This document shows, in pieces, positions 1-8,088 of a stretch of 25,770 nt of DNA. Where the stretch lies: positions 1-25,770 of the forward strand of contig CAZTXG010000025.1 of NCBI GenBank assembly GCA_964617335.1, given 5' to 3'. This stretch comes from UBA2658 sp964617335. GTDB taxonomy: Bacteria; Bacillota; Clostridia; Oscillospirales; Oscillospiraceae. Under the pieces are notes generated by a model. It was not told where the DNA came from and did no database searches. It saw only the letters and a list, made by a program, of their open reading frames with translations. Position numbers and translations under genes: made by a program. The first letter of the stretch is position 1; each line of letters begins with the position of its first letter.

Positions 1-62
1 GTAGCATAGCCCTTGGAGAGGGGCTCTAATAACTACTACTTTATAATACAAGGAGGCGGGGT

Positions 63-971
63 ATGTCCTTTTCATCAGATACAAAGGCAGAGCTTTGCAC
101 AATCCCCCTGTCTCGGCGCTGCTGCGCCGTGGCGGAGGCCTATGGTGTTTTGCTGTACTGCAATATGTTTAACCACGAGGAAATACGCATTGTAACTTCA
201 AGCTCAGAATTTGCTCAAAGGCTGCCAAAGCTTTTTAAAAAAGCCTTCGGCGAAGGCTTTGACCCCTCTCCCTCATTTAAGATAAAGGGGAAAAAGAGCT
301 TTTCAATAAGAGATAAAAACACCATAGATATAATTTTTTCAGCCTATGGCTATGAGGCGGAAACTGTTTTGGCCCACCACATAAATCTTGGGGTTTTGGA
401 AGAGAGCTGCTGTAAAGCTGCCTTTTTACGGGGGGCCTTTTTGGCAGGGGGCAGCATAAGCGACCCTGGAAAAAGCTATCATCTAGAGCTTGTAACCCCC
501 CATTATAATGTCAGCAGGGAAACCTTTTCCATTTTGCTGGAGCTGGGCTTTTCCCCAAAGGACACCACAAGAGGGGGCAACTACATAACATATTTTAAAC
601 AGTCCGAGGCAATAGAAGACCTTTTGACCCTTGCGGGCGCCCCCGTTTCCGCCATGGGCATTATGTCTGCAAAGGTAGAAAAAAGCATGAGAAACAGCAT
701 AAACCGCAAGGTTAACTGCGACAGCGCCAATGCCGACAAAATAGTGTCCGCCTCTCAGGAGCAGCTTGAGGCAATAAAAAAGATAGAGCGGGCGGCGGGG
801 CTTCAATCCCTGACGGAAAAGCTTCGTGAAACGGCTATTTTACGCATAGCAAACCCCGAGGCAAGCCTTTCAGACCTTGCTGTTTTGGCCATGCCCAGTG
901 TTTCCAAGTCCTGCATGAGCCATAGAATGCGAAGGCTTTTAGAGATAGCAAGGGAGCTTCCGAAGGAATAA
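63..971 (+). CDS. whiA: WhiA, DNA-binding regulator (LAGLIDADG-like plus HTH)
   Basis: The 302-aa protein matches WhiA in length and architecture. The N-terminal part holds a degenerate LAGLIDADG homing-endonuclease fold, with LRGAFLAGGSISDP at residues 122-135. The C-terminal third (about 215-300) is a helix-turn-helix region. WhiA is a conserved Gram-positive protein: a sporulation regulator in actinomycetes, linked to division and chromosome segregation in Bacillus. It is not an active nuclease in characterised members. The ATG at 63 is preceded by AGGAGG at 51-56. The gene lies 45 bp upstream of dnaE on the same strand with no terminator between, so they are probably co-transcribed. In many Firmicutes rapZ and yvcK lie upstream, but that area is outside the window. 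Assignment is firm; the target genes here are unknown. Confidence 0.95.
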   Translation: MSFSSDTKAELCTIPLSRRCCAVAEAYGVLLYCNMFNHEEIRIVTSSSEFAQRLPKLFKKAFGEGFDPSPSFKIKGKKSFSIRDKNTIDIIFSAYGYEAETVLAHHINLGVLEESCCKAAFLRGAFLAGGSISDPGKSYHLELVTPHYNVSRETFSILLELGFSPKDTTRGGNYITYFKQSEAIEDLLTLAGAPVSAMGIMSAKVEKSMRNSINRKVNCDSANADKIVSASQEQLEAIKKIERAAGLQSLTEKLRETAILRIANPEASLSDLAVLAMPSVSKSCMSHRMRRLLEIARELPKE

Positions 972-1016
972 TAAAAAACGCAATCAATATTTATAAAACC
1001 AATTAAGGAGCAACAA

Positions 1017-4000
1017 ATGGCATTTGTACACCTCCATGTCCACAGTGAATACAGTCTTCTTGACGGCGCCTGCCGCATAGGGGATATGGCGGAGCACGTG
1101 AAAAATCTTGGGCAGACCGCCCTTGCCATAACAGACCACGGGGTTATGTACGGGGCTGTGGCCTTTTATAAGGCTGCGAAAAAGGCTGGCATAAAACCCA
1201 TAATCGGCTGTGAGGTTTATGTGGCGCCCCGTGGAATTGGGGACAGGGAATATGGCAAAGATAACGATTATTCTCACCTTATTCTCCTTTGCAAAAATGA
1301 AACAGGTTATAGAAACCTCTGCTATCTGGTAAGCCAGAGTTTTTTAGAAGGTTTTTACATAAAACCACGGATAGACTGGCAGCTTCTTTCTAAGTATTCC
1401 CAGGGGCTTATCTGCCTTTCCGGCTGTATTGCCGGAGAGATACAGCAAAAGCTTATAAAAGGAGACTATGAAGCCGCCAAGGAAAGGGCCCTTTTCCTGC
1501 GTGATACCTTTGGGGAGGATTCCTTTTACCTTGAATTGCAGGAGCACGGCCTGGCAGAAGAGGCCGCCGCTGCGGAAGGGCTTATAAAACTTCACAGGGA
1601 AACGGGCATTCCCCTTGCCCTTACAAATGACGCCCACTATACCAAAAGGCAGGACGCAAGAAATCAGGACGTCCTCATGTGCATCCAAATGGGAAAAACC
1701 ATGGACGACCCCGACCGTATGAAGTTTCATGGTACGGATTTTTACCTTAAGTCAGAGGATGAAATGCGGCAGCTTCTAAGCCAATATCCGGAAGCTGGGG
1801 AAGCAGCCGACAACACGGCAAAAATTGCGGATATGTGCAATTTTGACTTTGAGTTCGGGCACTATCACCTGCCCAGTTTTAAGCTGCCCCAAGGGGAAAG
1901 CAATGAGTGCGAATACCTTAAAAAGCTATGCGAAAAGGGTTTTTTAGAGCGCTATGGTGAGTATTTCAGCGATGGTTCGGAAAAAACTTCGGCGGAAACC
2001 GAGGCAGAAAAAGTCCAAAACGGGCCTTCATATGACTATGAATCCCTTCACGGGCAGCTTGACTATGAAATTTCTATGATTTCCCAGATGGGCTTTACAG
2101 ACTATTTTCTCATAACGGCGGATTTTATAGCCTATGCCAAATCCCGCGGCATACCCGTGGGGCCGGGCCGCGGCAGCGCCGCCGGAAGTATGGTCTCCTA
2201 CTGCCTTGGAATAACAGATGTGGACCCTGTGAAATACGGCTTGTTCTTCGAGAGGTTTTTAAACCCCGAGCGGGTTTCCATGCCGGATATAGACATTGAC
2301 TTTTGCGTTGAGCGCCGAGGCGAGGTTATAGACTATGTAACGGCCAAATACGGCAGCGACCATGTGGCGCAAATTGTCACCTTTGGCACCATGGCAGCCC
2401 GCGGCGCCATTCGAGATGTGGGAAGGGTGCTTGGCATAAGCTATGCCGAGTGTGATGAGGCGGCAAAGCAGGTTCCGATGACTCTTAACATAAAGCTTGA
2501 TGAGGCTCTTGCCCTTTCAAAGCGCCTGCGGGAGATGTATGAGGGCGACGAGAGAATGCGTGAGCTTATAGACACAGCCCGTTCTCTTGAGGGAATGCCC
2601 CGTCATGCCTCCACCCACGCAGCAGGAGTTGTAATCACAGGAGAGCCTGTGTATAGGTATGTACCCCTTGCAAAAAACGATGATTTGGTGGTTTGCCAGT
2701 TTCCTATGACAACCTTGGAGGAGCTGGGACTTTTAAAGATGGACTTTTTAGGCCTTAGAAACCTCACCGTTTTAGAGCGGGCAAACCGCCTTGTGCAAAA
2801 GCACATACCGGATTTTGATGTGGCAAAGCAGCCGGATGACGATAAGGAAACCTTTGAAATGCTCTCTCAGGGGAAAACCTCCGGGGTATTTCAGCTTGAA
2901 AGTGCCGGGATAACCGCCGTTTGCACAGGGCTTCGCCCCAGAAGCATAGAGGATATTACGGCTGTAATCTCCCTTTACCGGCCGGGGCCTATGGAGAGCA
3001 TACCCCGTTTTCTCCGGTGCAGCTGCGACCCTTCAAAAATTCAATATAAGCATGAACTTTTGCGTCCTATTTTGAATGTTACCTATGGCTGCATTGTGTA
3101 TCAGGAGCAGGTTATAGAAATATTCCGCCGTCTTGCGGGCTTTTCTCTGGGGCAGGCGGATATGATACGCAGGGCCATGTCAAAGAAAAAGCATGACATT
3201 ATCGATGCAGAGCGTCAGTCTTTCATTTACGGTGATGAAACTCGCGGTATTTGCGGTGCCTTGGCAAAGGGCGTTTCAGAAAAAGCGGCAGGAAGCATAT
3301 ATGACGAGATAGTAGATTTTGCAAACTATGCCTTTAACAAGGCCCATGCTGTAAGCTATGCCATAATATCCTACCGCACGGCTTATATGAAGTGCCACCA
3401 TCCAAGAGAGTATATGGCAGCTCTTTTAAGCTCAGTTTTGGATAACAGCACCAAGGTGGCAGAATATATAGCCGAGTGCCGTGAAATGGGGATAAAGCTT
3501 TTGCCGCCGGATGTCAATGAGTCTGAGGCGGACTTTACCGTATCCGGCGAGAATATCCGCTTTGGCCTTGTGGCCATAAAAAATATAGGCCGTGGCTTTA
3601 TAAATGCCTTGATGGAAAACCGGAGCAATGAGGGGCCTTTTTCATCCTTTGACGACTTTTGCCAAAGGCTTCACGGCAGGGACTTAAATCGCAGGGCACT
3701 GGAAAGCCTTATAAGAAGCGGTGCCTTTGACAGCATGGGATACAGGCGAAGTCAGCTTCTTGTGGTATACGACAGAGTTTTAGAGTCCATAGGCGGCGAC
3801 GCCAGAAAAAACGTGGAGGGGCAAATTGATTTATTTTCCTCTGTAAGCGGCGGTGAGAGCGCAGCTCTGCCGGAAACACCCCTTCCGGATATAGCGGAAT
3901 TTTCCCCTCGGGAACTGATGGCCATGGAAAAGGAAACAACGGGCCTTTATCTTTCCGGCCATCCCATGGATGAATACAGGGATGGGGCGAGACGTGCAGG

Positions 4001-4565
4001 AGCAACACCCATAGCCTCCATAATGGCGGATTTGGAGCGGCCGGAAAATGAAAGGTATTTTGAGGACTCCCAGCTTGTGACTCTAGCGGGGCTTATTGAG
4101 TCCCACAAAACAAGACCCACAAGAAATAACAGCCTTATGAGCTATATAAGGCTTGAGGATTCCACAGGCTCCATGGAGCTTATAGCCTTCGCCAGAGTTC
4201 TTGATGAAAGCGGGATTTATATTAAAGACAATGCCGCCATAGTTGTTAAGGGCAGGATTTCCTTTAGAGATGAAAAGGAACCCCAGCTTATGCTTGAAAC
4301 CCTGCGCCCCTTAACTGACCTTTCGGAAACTCAGGAAGAAAAGCCGAAGGAGAAGGAAAAAAAGCTCTGGGTGAAGCTGCCTTCACGGGAGGACCCAAGG
4401 CTTAAGCGCATAGAGCTTATTCTCACTATGTTTCCCGGTCAGGGCCGTATGATAGTTTATTTTGAGGACACGAAAGACCGAATGGGCACAGCCTGCCTTA
4501 TACACGAGGCTCTTATAGATGAGCTTAAAGAAATGCTTGGAGAGTCCAACGTGGTTGTAAAATAA
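1017..4565 (+). CDS. dnaE: DNA polymerase III alpha subunit, DnaE type
   Basis: The 1182-aa protein is a full-length C-family replicative polymerase. The N-terminal PHP domain is intact (HLHVHSEYS at residues 5-13, then a TDHG motif). The palm shows GPGRGSAAGS and the catalytic PDIDIDF motif at 423-429, with the third carboxylate likely Asp576 in MDFLGL. A helix-hairpin-helix region and an OB-fold follow (about 1000-1100, including LAGLIESHKTR). Family knowledge: in Firmicutes DnaE works with PolC at the fork; whether it is the main polymerase here depends on a polC outside the window. About 20 extra residues rich in Glu, Ser and Thr lie near residues 320-340, just before the catalytic core. 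The start has AAGGAG at 1005-1010. The gene ends at a strong terminator. Confidence 0.97.
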   Translation: MAFVHLHVHSEYSLLDGACRIGDMAEHVKNLGQTALAITDHGVMYGAVAFYKAAKKAGIKPIIGCEVYVAPRGIGDREYGKDNDYSHLILLCKNETGYRNLCYLVSQSFLEGFYIKPRIDWQLLSKYSQGLICLSGCIAGEIQQKLIKGDYEAAKERALFLRDTFGEDSFYLELQEHGLAEEAAAAEGLIKLHRETGIPLALTNDAHYTKRQDARNQDVLMCIQMGKTMDDPDRMKFHGTDFYLKSEDEMRQLLSQYPEAGEAADNTAKIADMCNFDFEFGHYHLPSFKLPQGESNECEYLKKLCEKGFLERYGEYFSDGSEKTSAETEAEKVQNGPSYDYESLHGQLDYEISMISQMGFTDYFLITADFIAYAKSRGIPVGPGRGSAAGSMVSYCLGITDVDPVKYGLFFERFLNPERVSMPDIDIDFCVERRGEVIDYVTAKYGSDHVAQIVTFGTMAARGAIRDVGRVLGISYAECDEAAKQVPMTLNIKLDEALALSKRLREMYEGDERMRELIDTARSLEGMPRHASTHAAGVVITGEPVYRYVPLAKNDDLVVCQFPMTTLEELGLLKMDFLGLRNLTVLERANRLVQKHIPDFDVAKQPDDDKETFEMLSQGKTSGVFQLESAGITAVCTGLRPRSIEDITAVISLYRPGPMESIPRFLRCSCDPSKIQYKHELLRPILNVTYGCIVYQEQVIEIFRRLAGFSLGQADMIRRAMSKKKHDIIDAERQSFIYGDETRGICGALAKGVSEKAAGSIYDEIVDFANYAFNKAHAVSYAIISYRTAYMKCHHPREYMAALLSSVLDNSTKVAEYIAECREMGIKLLPPDVNESEADFTVSGENIRFGLVAIKNIGRGFINALMENRSNEGPFSSFDDFCQRLHGRDLNRRALESLIRSGAFDSMGYRRSQLLVVYDRVLESIGGDARKNVEGQIDLFSSVSGGESAALPETPLPDIAEFSPRELMAMEKETTGLYLSGHPMDEYRDGARRAGATPIASIMADLERPENERYFEDSQLVTLAGLIESHKTRPTRNNSLMSYIRLEDSTGSMELIAFARVLDESGIYIKDNAAIVVKGRISFRDEKEPQLMLETLRPLTDLSETQEEKPKEKEKKLWVKLPSREDPRLKRIELILTMFPGQGRMIVYFEDTKDRMGTACLIHEALIDELKEMLGESNVVVK

Positions 4566-4570
4566 AAAGG

Positions 4571-4608
4571 AACCCCCCGTAAAGCAAAAGCTTTACGGGG
4601 GGGTTTTT
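4571..4608. terminator. Bidirectional intrinsic terminator between dnaE and the S1-domain gene
   Basis: A GC-rich stem (CCCCCCGTAAAGC at 4573-4585 with GCTTTACGGGGGG ending at 4603) has an AAAA loop. It is followed by TTTTT at 4604-4608 on the plus strand, and a T-rich stretch lies beyond the stem on the minus strand. It separates convergent genes. Confidence 0.92.
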
Positions 4609-4618
4609 AAAGATATAT

Positions 4619-5083
4619 TTAATCTCGGCGGCGTTTATAGCTGCCTTTTTTATCGGAATAAATGCGGCTGCCTGCCATGCGGCTGTCGGAGTCCTGCATA
4701 AACTGCTTTAGTTTGTCTTCAAAGCTTGATTCAACCGGAACTGAGGAAGGCTTAGCTGCAAAGCCGGTGTTTCTCGGCGGGCTGTTTGTGCTTCTCTGGG
4801 GGTTTGGCCTCGCATTTGAAAAGCGGGAGCCTTCCGTCGAAGCGGCGGGCGGCTGGGCCTTTTTAATGGACAGGTTTATTTTTCCGGCCTCGTTTATGCC
4901 GATTACCTTGACCTTGACTGTTTGGCCTTCGCTTAGATGTTCGTTTACGTCATTTACATAAGCGTTGGCAATTTCGGAAATATGAACAAGACCATTTTTG
5001 CCGTCCGGCAAGGAAACAAAGGCACCAAATTTTGTGATGCCGGTTACCTTTCCTTCAAAAATTTCTCCCACTGTCGGCTGCAT
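4619..5083 (-). CDS. yabR: S1 RNA-binding domain protein, YabR-like
   Basis: The 154-aa protein starts with one S1 (OB-fold) domain, residues 1-75 (GEIFEGKVTGITKFGAFVSL, then GLVHISEIA). A low-complexity linker rich in Pro, Ser, Asn and Arg follows. The tail FEDKLKQFMQDS and the basic end KKGSYKRRRD are typical of clostridial versions of this protein. S1 domains bind RNA; Bacillus YabR is otherwise poorly characterised. It is last in a minus-strand run with divIC, yabQ and yabP, the same order as Bacillus subtilis yabP-yabQ-divIC-yabR, which supports the name. The ATG at 5083 has AGGAGG about 13 nt upstream, a rather long spacing. The gene is longer than B. subtilis YabR (about 128 aa as I recall) because of the linker. 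Confidence 0.85.
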   Translation of the reverse strand: MQPTVGEIFEGKVTGITKFGAFVSLPDGKNGLVHISEIANAYVNDVNEHLSEGQTVKVKVIGINEAGKINLSIKKAQPPAASTEGSRFSNARPNPQRSTNSPPRNTGFAAKPSSVPVESSFEDKLKQFMQDSDSRMAGSRIYSDKKGSYKRRRD

Positions 5084-5150
5084 ATAAGAGTATTTTCCTC
5101 CTGTTTGTTCGTTTTGGGGCGGGCAGGACTTTGCCTATTATAAAGCAGAT

Positions 5151-5429
5151 TTAGCCGCTTATGTCATAAAAAATCTTTTCGCCGGGGAGAACAAGCCCAA
5201 GCTTGCCTCTGGCAATATCTTCTATGATTTCAGGGTCAGAGCTGTGCTCTATGGCATAGCCAAGCTCTGTGTTCGTCTGGAGCACATCCTCTGCCTGAGC
5301 TTTAAGACTGTCCCTTTTTTCCTGAGCCTCGCTTACCTGAACTTTTAGTGACAGAAGGTTCAGGCCTGCGTATACCACGGCGGCGATTATTATGATTTTT
5401 GTTATGAGGCTTGCCCGTTTCAGCTTCAT
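5151..5429 (-). CDS. divIC: Septum formation initiator DivIC/FtsB family
   Basis: The 92-aa bitopic membrane protein has a short cytoplasmic N-terminus, one membrane segment (about 9-27, ITKIIIIAAVVYAGLNLL), and an extracellular coiled coil (about 30-65). The conserved C-terminal motif is IARGKLGLVLPGEKIFYDI, in which R-x-x-L-G-x-V-x-PGE is diagnostic. DivIC works with DivIB and FtsL in the divisome, linking septal peptidoglycan synthesis to the Z ring. The ATG at 5429 has AGGGAG about 8 nt upstream. The 5' end lies within the 3' end of yabQ, read in another frame, with a 128-bp overlap. Position between yabQ and yabR matches Bacillus. Confidence 0.9.
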   Translation of the reverse strand: MKLKRASLITKIIIIAAVVYAGLNLLSLKVQVSEAQEKRDSLKAQAEDVLQTNTELGYAIEHSSDPEIIEDIARGKLGLVLPGEKIFYDISG

Positions 5430-5922
5430 TCAGATACTCCCTTCGGGTTTCCGGAGCTTTCCCCGAGTTTGACCCTTGAGTTTTATATCTATTCAGCCAC
5501 ATTGTATACCTAATTCGTACAATTTGAAAGGGCTTTTTTGTTTTTTTAAGACATTTGGTTAGCTTTTCCAAGAAACGGCCTGTTATCATAGGGATAATGT
5601 TGGCAATTTTAAGAAAAAGTCCCCAAAAGGTAAGAAACAGCTTTAATAAGAAAGGGCTTAAGCTGAAAAAATATATGGCGGCAGCTAAGGCCGCAAGCAA
5701 AGTCATGTATATTCGCGCCTCGCCGCCGCCTATCCACATAGCCAGCAGAAATAAAATCCCAAAGCCGAATACGCAGATGATAATGTCTGATATAACTGTT
5801 AGGGCGGCGTTTTTAAAGCTTAGCCGCAGGGCCTTAAAAAGGTCGTAAACCATGGCGAAGATAAGCCCGCCAAGAAGGGAAACGGCGGCCGCTGTCATCT
5901 GTCCTGTTATGGGCTGTTCCAA
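5302..5922 (-). CDS. yabQ: Spore cortex biosynthesis protein YabQ
   Basis: The 206-aa membrane protein begins with the typical YabQ segment SLLGGLIFAMVYDLFKALR (about 15-33). Further hydrophobic segments lie at about 40-65, 70-90 and 95-115, followed by a basic region (KCLKKTKKPFQIVRIRYTMW). In Bacillus subtilis YabQ is a sporulation membrane protein needed for spore cortex formation. The gene starts 3 nt after the yabP stop with TTG at 5922 and no clear ribosome binding site, so translation is probably coupled to yabP. An ATG eight codons later is the alternative. The last 40 or so residues (rich in Arg, Lys, Asn, Gly and Ser) are encoded across the start of divIC. This long overlap is unusual, and a frameshift or sequencing error that extended the frame cannot be excluded. 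Confidence 0.82.
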   Translation of the reverse strand: MEQPITGQMTAAAVSLLGGLIFAMVYDLFKALRLSFKNAALTVISDIIICVFGFGILFLLAMWIGGGEARIYMTLLAALAAAIYFFSLSPFLLKLFLTFWGLFLKIANIIPMITGRFLEKLTKCLKKTKKPFQIVRIRYTMWLNRYKTQGSNSGKAPETRREYLNEAETGKPHNKNHNNRRRGIRRPEPSVTKSSGKRGSGKKGQS

Positions 5923-5925
5923 GGC

Positions 5926-6210
5926 CTATTTGAAAAGGCGTGACCAGAGGCTGCCGCCGGGGGCGGTTTCCTCATAGCCAAGGTCTGTAATAAGCCCCGA
6001 TACCGCAAGCTCGCCGGTTTCAAGGCTTAATTTGTCAATGTGAAGCTCGGTGCCGCGGATTATAAGGGCACCTTTTCCGGTTTTAAGGATGATGCGCTGC
6101 TCGTCAAAGCTGTCCACATCTTCAACGCCTGTTACCGAAAGGCGGCTTCTGTCCTCTAAAATCAGGTTATGGCTTTTTGCGCTCAGCTTTTCGTTTTCGT
6201 CATATATCAT
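5926..6210 (-). CDS. yabP: Sporulation protein YabP
   Basis: The 94-aa protein matches the YabP/YqfC family: an N-terminal acidic stretch, HNLILEDRSRLSVTGVEDVDSFDE, then GALIIRGTELHIDKLSLETGEL and the short tail ending in SRLFK. YabP is required for spore coat/cortex assembly in Bacillus. The reading frame is open to 6435, but the upstream 75 residues are Pro-rich and unlike the family. The ATG at 6210 has a good GGAGG 8 nt before it, so I chose that start. It is first in the yabP-yabQ-divIC-yabR run. A candidate sigma-E promoter lies 30-58 nt upstream of the start. Confidence 0.9.
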   Translation of the reverse strand: MIYDENEKLSAKSHNLILEDRSRLSVTGVEDVDSFDEQRIILKTGKGALIIRGTELHIDKLSLETGELAVSGLITDLGYEETAPGGSLWSRLFK

Positions 6211-6239
6211 AGAACATACCTCCGTTTTTGTAGTGGTAC

Positions 6240-6268
6240 ATACTATGACGGACAAGGGTTTTTTATTC
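6240..6268 (-). promoter_or_regulatory. Candidate sigma-E-type sporulation promoter for yabPQ-divIC-yabR
   Basis: On the minus strand GAATAAA (6262-6268) and CATAGTAT (6240-6247) are separated by 14 nt. This resembles the sigma-E consensus as I recall it (KMATATT, 14-15 nt, CATACAHT). It lies at the boundary between the lipoprotein gene and yabP. Matches are about 5/7 and 6/8, so this is inference. Confidence 0.4.
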
Positions 6269-7144
6269 TGGAAAATTAGCTCTGGACAGCTGGGCGGCGG
6301 CTTTTGCCATGGCCACAACTCCATCTTTATCTTGGGTGTAGCTTTGACTATCCCAGGTGAAGGCCCCTTTGGCCTCAAGCCCTGTATCCTCGGCGGCGGA
6401 ATATATGCCTTCATAGGCGGCTGTGTATTCCGCAAGTGTTGCAGGCTTTTTTCCTATTTTATAGTTTGCGCCGGTGACATCTCCTGTGTCCTCATCGAAA
6501 TCTTCATATTTATACACCAGAGAAGTTAGAGTGAGTATACCATCATTACTGCCAAAGCGAATAAGCTCACGATAGTAAAAGTCTACAGCGCCGTTGCCGC
6601 TGGAAACCAGATAAAACATTTCACCTGTGACCCTGTCTTTCATAAGGCGAAAATCTTCAAAATAGTTTGCGTTAACATAGAGGTCTGTTGTGTGCTCGCC
6701 GCCGAAGGCCTCACTTACAGAAAGCATACTTGCGGAAACACACTGGACCTCACCCTCGACTATATCAAAAAACTGAACACCCATGGAAGCGGAAGCACCG
6801 GCATCAAAAATTATCATTTCAATGCCTCCGTCCATATCAAGATCTATAAAGCCTATGCCGGAAAATGCCCCGAAAAGGGCATTGGACAGCTCCTCATAAT
6901 TATCTGTTATAAAATCCAAAAAGATGGCTTCACGGGCAAGGTTATCTGCCGAAGGTCCCGCCGAAGGGGAAGAAGGGGGGCTGCTTTCCTCATTATCTAT
7001 GTCGGTATCTGATACCGGCGGAGACTGGGTCTCGCCGGCAGGGGGGCTGCTTTGGCTATCCGGCTGCACCGGCAATGCCGAGCAGGAGGAAAGTAAAATT
7101 AGTGACACGAGAATTATCGTGATGATACTGAAATGCTTACGCAT
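6263..7144 (-). CDS. Predicted lipoprotein with a Ca-binding-like DxDxDG motif
   Basis: The 293-aa protein has a type II signal peptide, MRKHFSIITIILVSLILLSS, with lipobox LSSC and Cys21, so it is probably anchored on the outer face of the membrane. A Pro/Ser/Asp/Glu-rich linker (25-70) follows. The globular part contains GFIDLDMDGGIEMIIF (about 98-113), where Asp101, Asp103, Asp105 and Glu109 resemble an FG-GAP/EF-hand-type calcium loop. I do not recognise a specific family. The frame is open upstream to 7291, but the ATG at 7144 has GGAGG 7 nt upstream and begins the signal peptide. It sits 52 nt upstream of yabP on the same strand, where Bacillus has yabN/yabO, so it may be co-transcribed, but I see no functional link. 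Confidence 0.75.
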   Translation of the reverse strand: MRKHFSIITIILVSLILLSSCSALPVQPDSQSSPPAGETQSPPVSDTDIDNEESSPPSSPSAGPSADNLAREAIFLDFITDNYEELSNALFGAFSGIGFIDLDMDGGIEMIIFDAGASASMGVQFFDIVEGEVQCVSASMLSVSEAFGGEHTTDLYVNANYFEDFRLMKDRVTGEMFYLVSSGNGAVDFYYRELIRFGSNDGILTLTSLVYKYEDFDEDTGDVTGANYKIGKKPATLAEYTAAYEGIYSAAEDTGLEAKGAFTWDSQSYTQDKDGVVAMAKAAAQLSRANFPE

Positions 7145-7189
7145 AAAAAACCTCCAAAAGGCGGACTTTTTTGCCCGCAGGCTGCGGTA

Positions 7190-7218
7190 ATTATAGCACA
7201 GGCTCAAGTCGGGGTAAA
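7190..7218 (-). promoter_or_regulatory. Sigma-A-type promoter for the lipoprotein gene
   Basis: On the minus strand TTTACC (7213-7218), a 17-nt spacer and a perfect TATAAT (7190-7195) lie 46 nt upstream of the ATG at 7144. Confidence 0.55.
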
Positions 7219-7280
7219 GGAAGAAGGGGCATTTGTAGAATTTGTTATATTTTGATACATATTTTTCACATAAGTCTAGA

Positions 7281-7333
7281 GACAAAAACAAAACACCCTA
7301 AGACAGAAAAATCCGCCCTGTCTTGGGGTGTTT
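7281..7333 (-). terminator. Intrinsic terminator of the amino-acid ABC operon
   Basis: A 16-bp stem with one wobble pair (7291-7306 with 7318-7333) has an 11-nt loop. On the minus strand it is followed by a T-rich run (TGTTTTTGTC, 7281-7290). It lies just past the stop of the ATPase gene. Confidence 0.85.
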
Positions 7334-7344
7334 CTATGTGTGTT

Positions 7345-8088
7345 TTAAAGAACCTTAGCAAGAAAGCTTTTTAAGCGCTCGCTTTTCGGCTTGTCAAAAA
7401 GCTCGGCCGGAGTGTTTTCCTCAACAATTTTACCTTCGTCCATAAAGATTACACGGCTGCCCACCTCTCGGGCAAAGTTCATTTCGTGGGTGACAACCAC
7501 CATGGTCATACCCTCTTGGGCAAGCTGCTTCATAACGTCAAGCACCTCTCCTACCATTTCAGGGTCAAGGGCGCTGGTTGGCTCGTCAAAAAGCATGACC
7601 TCGGGACTCATGGCCAAGGCGCGGACTATGGCAATGCGCTGCTTTTGCCCGCCGGAAAGCTGACTGGGGAAGGCCTTTGACCTGTCTTCAAGACCCACAC
7701 GACGAAGAAGGGAAAGGGCGCTTTCCTCGGCTTTTTCGGGGTTTTGCTTAAGAAGCTTTATAGGGGCTATAGTCATATTTTTTAAAACGGTCATATGGGG
7801 GAAAAGATTAAACTGCTGAAAAACCATGCCCATCTTCCGGCGGTGCAGGTCAATGTCAGTTTTGGGGTCTGTGATGTCGGTGCCCTTAAAAAGTATTTGG
7901 CCGTCGGTGGGTGTTTCCAAAAGGTTGAGACAGCGCAGGAAGGTTGACTTTCCGCTGCCCGAGGGGCCGATTACAACAACCACCTCGCCTTTTCGGATAT
8001 CTGCCGAAACACCGTCAAGAGCCTTTATTTTATCGCCGTTATAGTGCTTTTTAACATCTTTCACACTGATAAGTATATTATCTTTCAC
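7345..8088 (-). CDS. glnQ: Polar amino-acid ABC transporter ATP-binding protein
   Basis: The 247-aa protein is a complete ABC ATPase. Walker A is GPSGSGKS (41-48), followed by a Q-loop in VFQQFNLFPHMTV, the signature LSGGQKQR, Walker B VMLFDEPTSALDP and the H-loop THEMN. This sequence style is that of the GlnQ/HisP/ArtP group, which energises uptake of polar amino acids. The frame is open to an ATG at 8163, but those 25 extra residues are not family-like. GTG at 8088 has AAGGAGG 10 nt upstream and starts the protein at its usual length. The start overlaps the permease stop by 11 bp, so translation is likely coupled. The substrate cannot be told from the ATPase. Confidence 0.93.
   Translation of the reverse strand: MKDNILISVKDVKKHYNGDKIKALDGVSADIRKGEVVVVIGPSGSGKSTFLRCLNLLETPTDGQILFKGTDITDPKTDIDLHRRKMGMVFQQFNLFPHMTVLKNMTIAPIKLLKQNPEKAEESALSLLRRVGLEDRSKAFPSQLSGGQKQRIAIVRALAMSPEVMLFDEPTSALDPEMVGEVLDVMKQLAQEGMTMVVVTHEMNFAREVGSRVIFMDEGKIVEENTPAELFDKPKSERLKSFLAKVL

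Noticed and set aside
3..29. Short in-frame stretch ending in TAA just before whiA, possibly the end of an upstream gene such as yvcK
   Set aside because: Only eight codons are visible, so neither the frame nor the gene can be supported.
5137..5142. TATAAT on the minus strand upstream of yabR
   Set aside because: No acceptable -35 at 16-18 nt; the position falls just after divIC in a likely operon.
6050..6529. 159-codon open frame on the plus strand
   Set aside because: It lies antisense across yabP and the end of the lipoprotein gene and has no family-like sequence or convincing ribosome binding site.
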